NCBI GenBank assembly: GCA_001773255.1
Contig: MEWF01000026.1
Span: 17,201-24,113, forward strand
Direction of reading: 5' to 3'
From: a candidate division WWE3 bacterium RIFOXYC2_FULL_42_13
GTDB lineage: Bacteria; Patescibacteriota; WWE3; UBA101185; UBA10185
Length of the DNA: 6,913 nucleotides
Below, piece by piece: positions 5,615 through 6,913 of the stretch (position 1 is the stretch's first letter; every line of letters begins with the position of its first letter). The notes under the pieces are model-generated. The model saw nothing but the letters and a program-made list of their open reading frames with translations, was not told the DNA's origin and ran no database searches. Position numbers and translations under genes: made by a program.

Positions 5615-5630
5615 TACAACAGCTGTTGTA
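5615..5630. promoter_or_regulatory. 16-bp perfect palindrome, candidate operator
   Basis: TACAACAGCTGTTGTA is fully self-complementary. Relative to the -10 at 5596-5591 (- strand) it covers the -35 region, where a dimeric regulator could block RNA polymerase at the 150-aa gene. The TACA...TGTA ends recall CopY/BlaI-type sites, but those have 2 bp, not 8 bp, between the half-sites, so no regulator family is assigned. Confidence 0.55.
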
Positions 5631-5641
5631 GTAACAATTAA

Positions 5642-5761
5642 ACGGTACCGAATAAGGCAGTTTTTGATACAGGAAAAACAGATAAAGACCTACAAAATAA
5701 ATTCGAAGAAAAACTTGGAGCTCAAACACACTATTTATTCACTAAAAACTTAGCCGCGTAA
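5642..5761 (+). pseudogene. Possible C-terminal remnant of a lost gene
   Basis: A 39-codon stop-to-stop stretch without an ATG reads like protein: it includes KAVFDTGKTDKDLQ and NKFEEKLGAQTHYLFT, with a stop at 5759-5761, five bases from the end of the convergent SHOCT gene. The neighbouring frame upstream (about 5597-5641) reads VLYSTTAVVVTIK, which could be the same protein before a frameshift. The parent family is not recognised; chance composition is a real alternative. Confidence 0.25.
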
Positions 5762-5765
5762 CATT

Positions 5766-6008
5766 TTACATCAAATCCTTTTTCTTCTCTTCAAACTCCT
5801 TTTTATCGATTTCGCCCTTCGCATATCTTTCTTTAAGAATCTCAAGGGAGGTTTTACCTCGCGGTCCGTCACCACGGCCATCTCTCTCAGATCTTGTAAT
5901 AACGCGGACAACTTCAATTGTTCCCAGAATCAGCAAGATCCAGAAAAGTGCCATGAAGAACCATCCGAAACCGCCCCAATTCATCATGTTATAAAATCCG
6001 TACATCAT
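5766..6008 (-). CDS. SHOCT-domain small membrane protein, Met/Trp-rich N-terminus
   Basis: An 80-residue protein from the ATG at 6008. The N-terminus MMYGFYNMMNWGGFGWFF is rich in Met, Trp and Gly; it leads into one membrane helix (about 15-36), a charged Arg/Gly/Asp linker (38-51), and a C-terminal SHOCT domain (about 52-80: LEILKERYAKGEIDKKEFEE and the residues after it). SHOCT is a short two-helix module that is usually terminal and thought to mediate oligomerisation. AAGGAGGTG (6023-6015 on this strand) gives ideal spacing to the ATG at 6008, whereas a GTG at 6017 would lie inside that site. It follows the C39-like gene by 19 bp, so the two form an operon. Met-rich SHOCT proteins often accompany heavy-metal loci in other bacteria, which fits loosely with copA about 4 kb away on the other strand. 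Confidence 0.85.
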   Translation of the reverse strand: MMYGFYNMMNWGGFGWFFMALFWILLILGTIEVVRVITRSERDGRGDGPRGKTSLEILKERYAKGEIDKKEFEEKKKDLM

Positions 6009-6014
6009 AAAAAT

Positions 6015-6023
6015 CACCTCCTT
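6015..6023 (-). promoter_or_regulatory. Shine-Dalgarno site of the SHOCT gene
   Basis: AAGGAGGTG on the - strand is a near-perfect match to the 16S rRNA 3' end, 6 nt before the ATG at 6008. It lies inside the 19-bp gap after the C39-like gene and decides the SHOCT start. Confidence 0.85.
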
Positions 6024-6027
6024 AAGG

Positions 6028-6912
6028 TTAATTTAATACAGTCAGTTCATCCTCTTCCAGCCGATAATTCTTGTTGTAGTAAAGAGCTTTTTCGAACTCT
6101 CCGCGCGCAGTGCCCAAATCTCCGCGTTCCATATAAATACGCCCGCGGAGCTGATACAACTCGGAAAAAGCTCTGTTGTGGTTATTCAATATCGTGCTTG
6201 TTATTTCCAAAACTTTCTCTTCCTCTCCCAACTTATTATACGCGATAATGGGTTCAATCTGGTACCATAGCATCCTAAACGGTAACCGGGCCGATATTTC
6301 TTCATAAGCTTCAACAGCCCCTTCATAATCTTCTAAATAATAATTAGCTACAGAAAGATTGAAACGGTCGTACACGCTTGCTGGATTGGCGAACAATTTT
6401 TTCTCCGACTCTTTTTTCGCAAGTTCCCACGCGATTTTTTTATCAAGACTCTGACCTAGAATCTTTTCTACAACATCTTTTTGCTCAGGACGCACTAACA
6501 CAATATATTCATAGTTAAAAGCCTCCCATAGTTTATTGAAATCTCCGTATGTATATTCCAAATTTTTGCCCTGATAAGAATCGTCCTGTATAAAGACACC
6601 GGCGTTGTCGTCGTAACCTTTTATAACGCGGAAGTGCGCGATGTCTTCACCATATTTAAGCCATGTTCTGGTGATCACTGGGATGTCATTAAATATGAGT
6701 TGCTTTATCAGATCCGGATTACCTGCGGGACGGTGATAGTAGAGAAGTCCGTATTCTTCGGCTTTTTCTCCGATTTCTTCTAGGGTAACCGATTTATCGT
6801 CGTTGTCGCCCTGCTTGTTTTGGTAAGGTCTTAGCTGATGCCCGAGCTCTTTTTGCGAAACCTTGATACCGTAATAAGATAGAGCCATTGATAAGGACGC
6901 CGGACCGCAGTT
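6028..6912 (-). CDS. C39-like papain-fold peptidase with TPR repeats, 5'-truncated
   Basis: A cysteine peptidase-like protein; true C39 enzymes cut double-glycine leaders or act as stand-alone papain-fold hydrolases. The frame is open to the right edge: before the ATG at 6888 it reads NCGPASLS, which is the family's catalytic Cys motif, so that ATG is internal and the real start (probably with a signal or membrane segment) lies outside. Numbered from the internal Met at 6888: GIKVSQKELG (7-16) is the helix after the Cys; DIAHFRVIKGYDD (82-94) holds the catalytic His85; QDDSYQGKN (101-109) supplies the catalytic Asp candidates (102/103). Residues 173-275 form tetratricopeptide-like helix pairs (NYYLEDYEGAVEAYEEI; GRIYMERGDLGTARGEFEKA), which normally bind partner proteins. 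The lone-peptidase-plus-TPR layout, with no ABC transporter fused, suggests processing or cell-wall work rather than bacteriocin export. It is followed by the SHOCT gene. Confidence 0.85.
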   Translation of the reverse strand, partial: NCGPASLSMALSYYGIKVSQKELGHQLRPYQNKQGDNDDKSVTLEEIGEKAEEYGLLYYHRPAGNPDLIKQLIFNDIPVITRTWLKYGEDIAHFRVIKGYDDNAGVFIQDDSYQGKNLEYTYGDFNKLWEAFNYEYIVLVRPEQKDVVEKILGQSLDKKIAWELAKKESEKKLFANPASVYDRFNLSVANYYLEDYEGAVEAYEEISARLPFRMLWYQIEPIIAYNKLGEEEKVLEITSTILNNHNRAFSELYQLRGRIYMERGDLGTARGEFEKALYYNKNYRLEEDELTVLN

Positions 6913-6913
6913 A

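Noticed and set aside
5615..5630. Reading the palindrome as a CopY copper operator
   Set aside because: CopY/BlaI sites are TACA-N2-TGTA. Here 8 bp separate the ends and no such regulator is in the window.
6009..6017. GTG start of the SHOCT gene at 6017
   Set aside because: The GTG is part of the AAGGAGGTG ribosome-binding site; the ATG at 6008 has the right spacing.

Overview
The window looks like a stretch of an AT-rich bacterial chromosome with the standard genetic code, sigma-70-type promoters and normal anti-Shine-Dalgarno sites. The set of small membrane and secreted proteins without a recognisable name, especially the 105-residue three-helix protein, resembles what is seen in Patescibacteria (Candidate Phyla Radiation). 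That placement is an inference from memory of such families, not a proof.

Layout, left to right: (1) the 3' part of a Cu(I)-exporting P1B ATPase (copA-like), entering from the left edge on the + strand; (2) a NYN/PIN-like RNase-fold protein, + strand; (3) a three-helix membrane protein, + strand; (4) a promoter, a six-codon micro-ORF and an intrinsic terminator, followed by a cysteine- and tryptophan-rich secreted protein, + strand, closed by a strong terminator; (5) about 590 bp with no gene that I can support; (6) a small membrane protein with a twin CX3C tail, - strand; (7) a consensus promoter driving a predicted structured RNA of about 70 nt, + strand; (8) a 150-residue protein, possibly RNase H-like, - strand, with a 16-bp perfect palindrome in its promoter; (9) a short decayed-looking coding stretch, + strand; (10) a - strand pair entering from the right edge: a C39-like papain-fold peptidase with TPR repeats, followed by a SHOCT-domain membrane protein.

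The most notable signals are regulatory. Four genes (starts at 2053, 2953, 4971 and 5584) have a -10-like hexamer exactly 6 nt upstream of the start codon, as expected for leaderless mRNAs. The secreted-protein gene and the SHOCT gene instead have strong Shine-Dalgarno sites. A compact RNA gene with a TTGACA/TATAAT promoter, a nested-stem fold and a U-tract sits between two - strand genes. CopA and the Met-rich SHOCT protein could both belong to copper or envelope stress physiology, but they are about 4 kb apart on opposite strands and nothing in the sequence links them directly.
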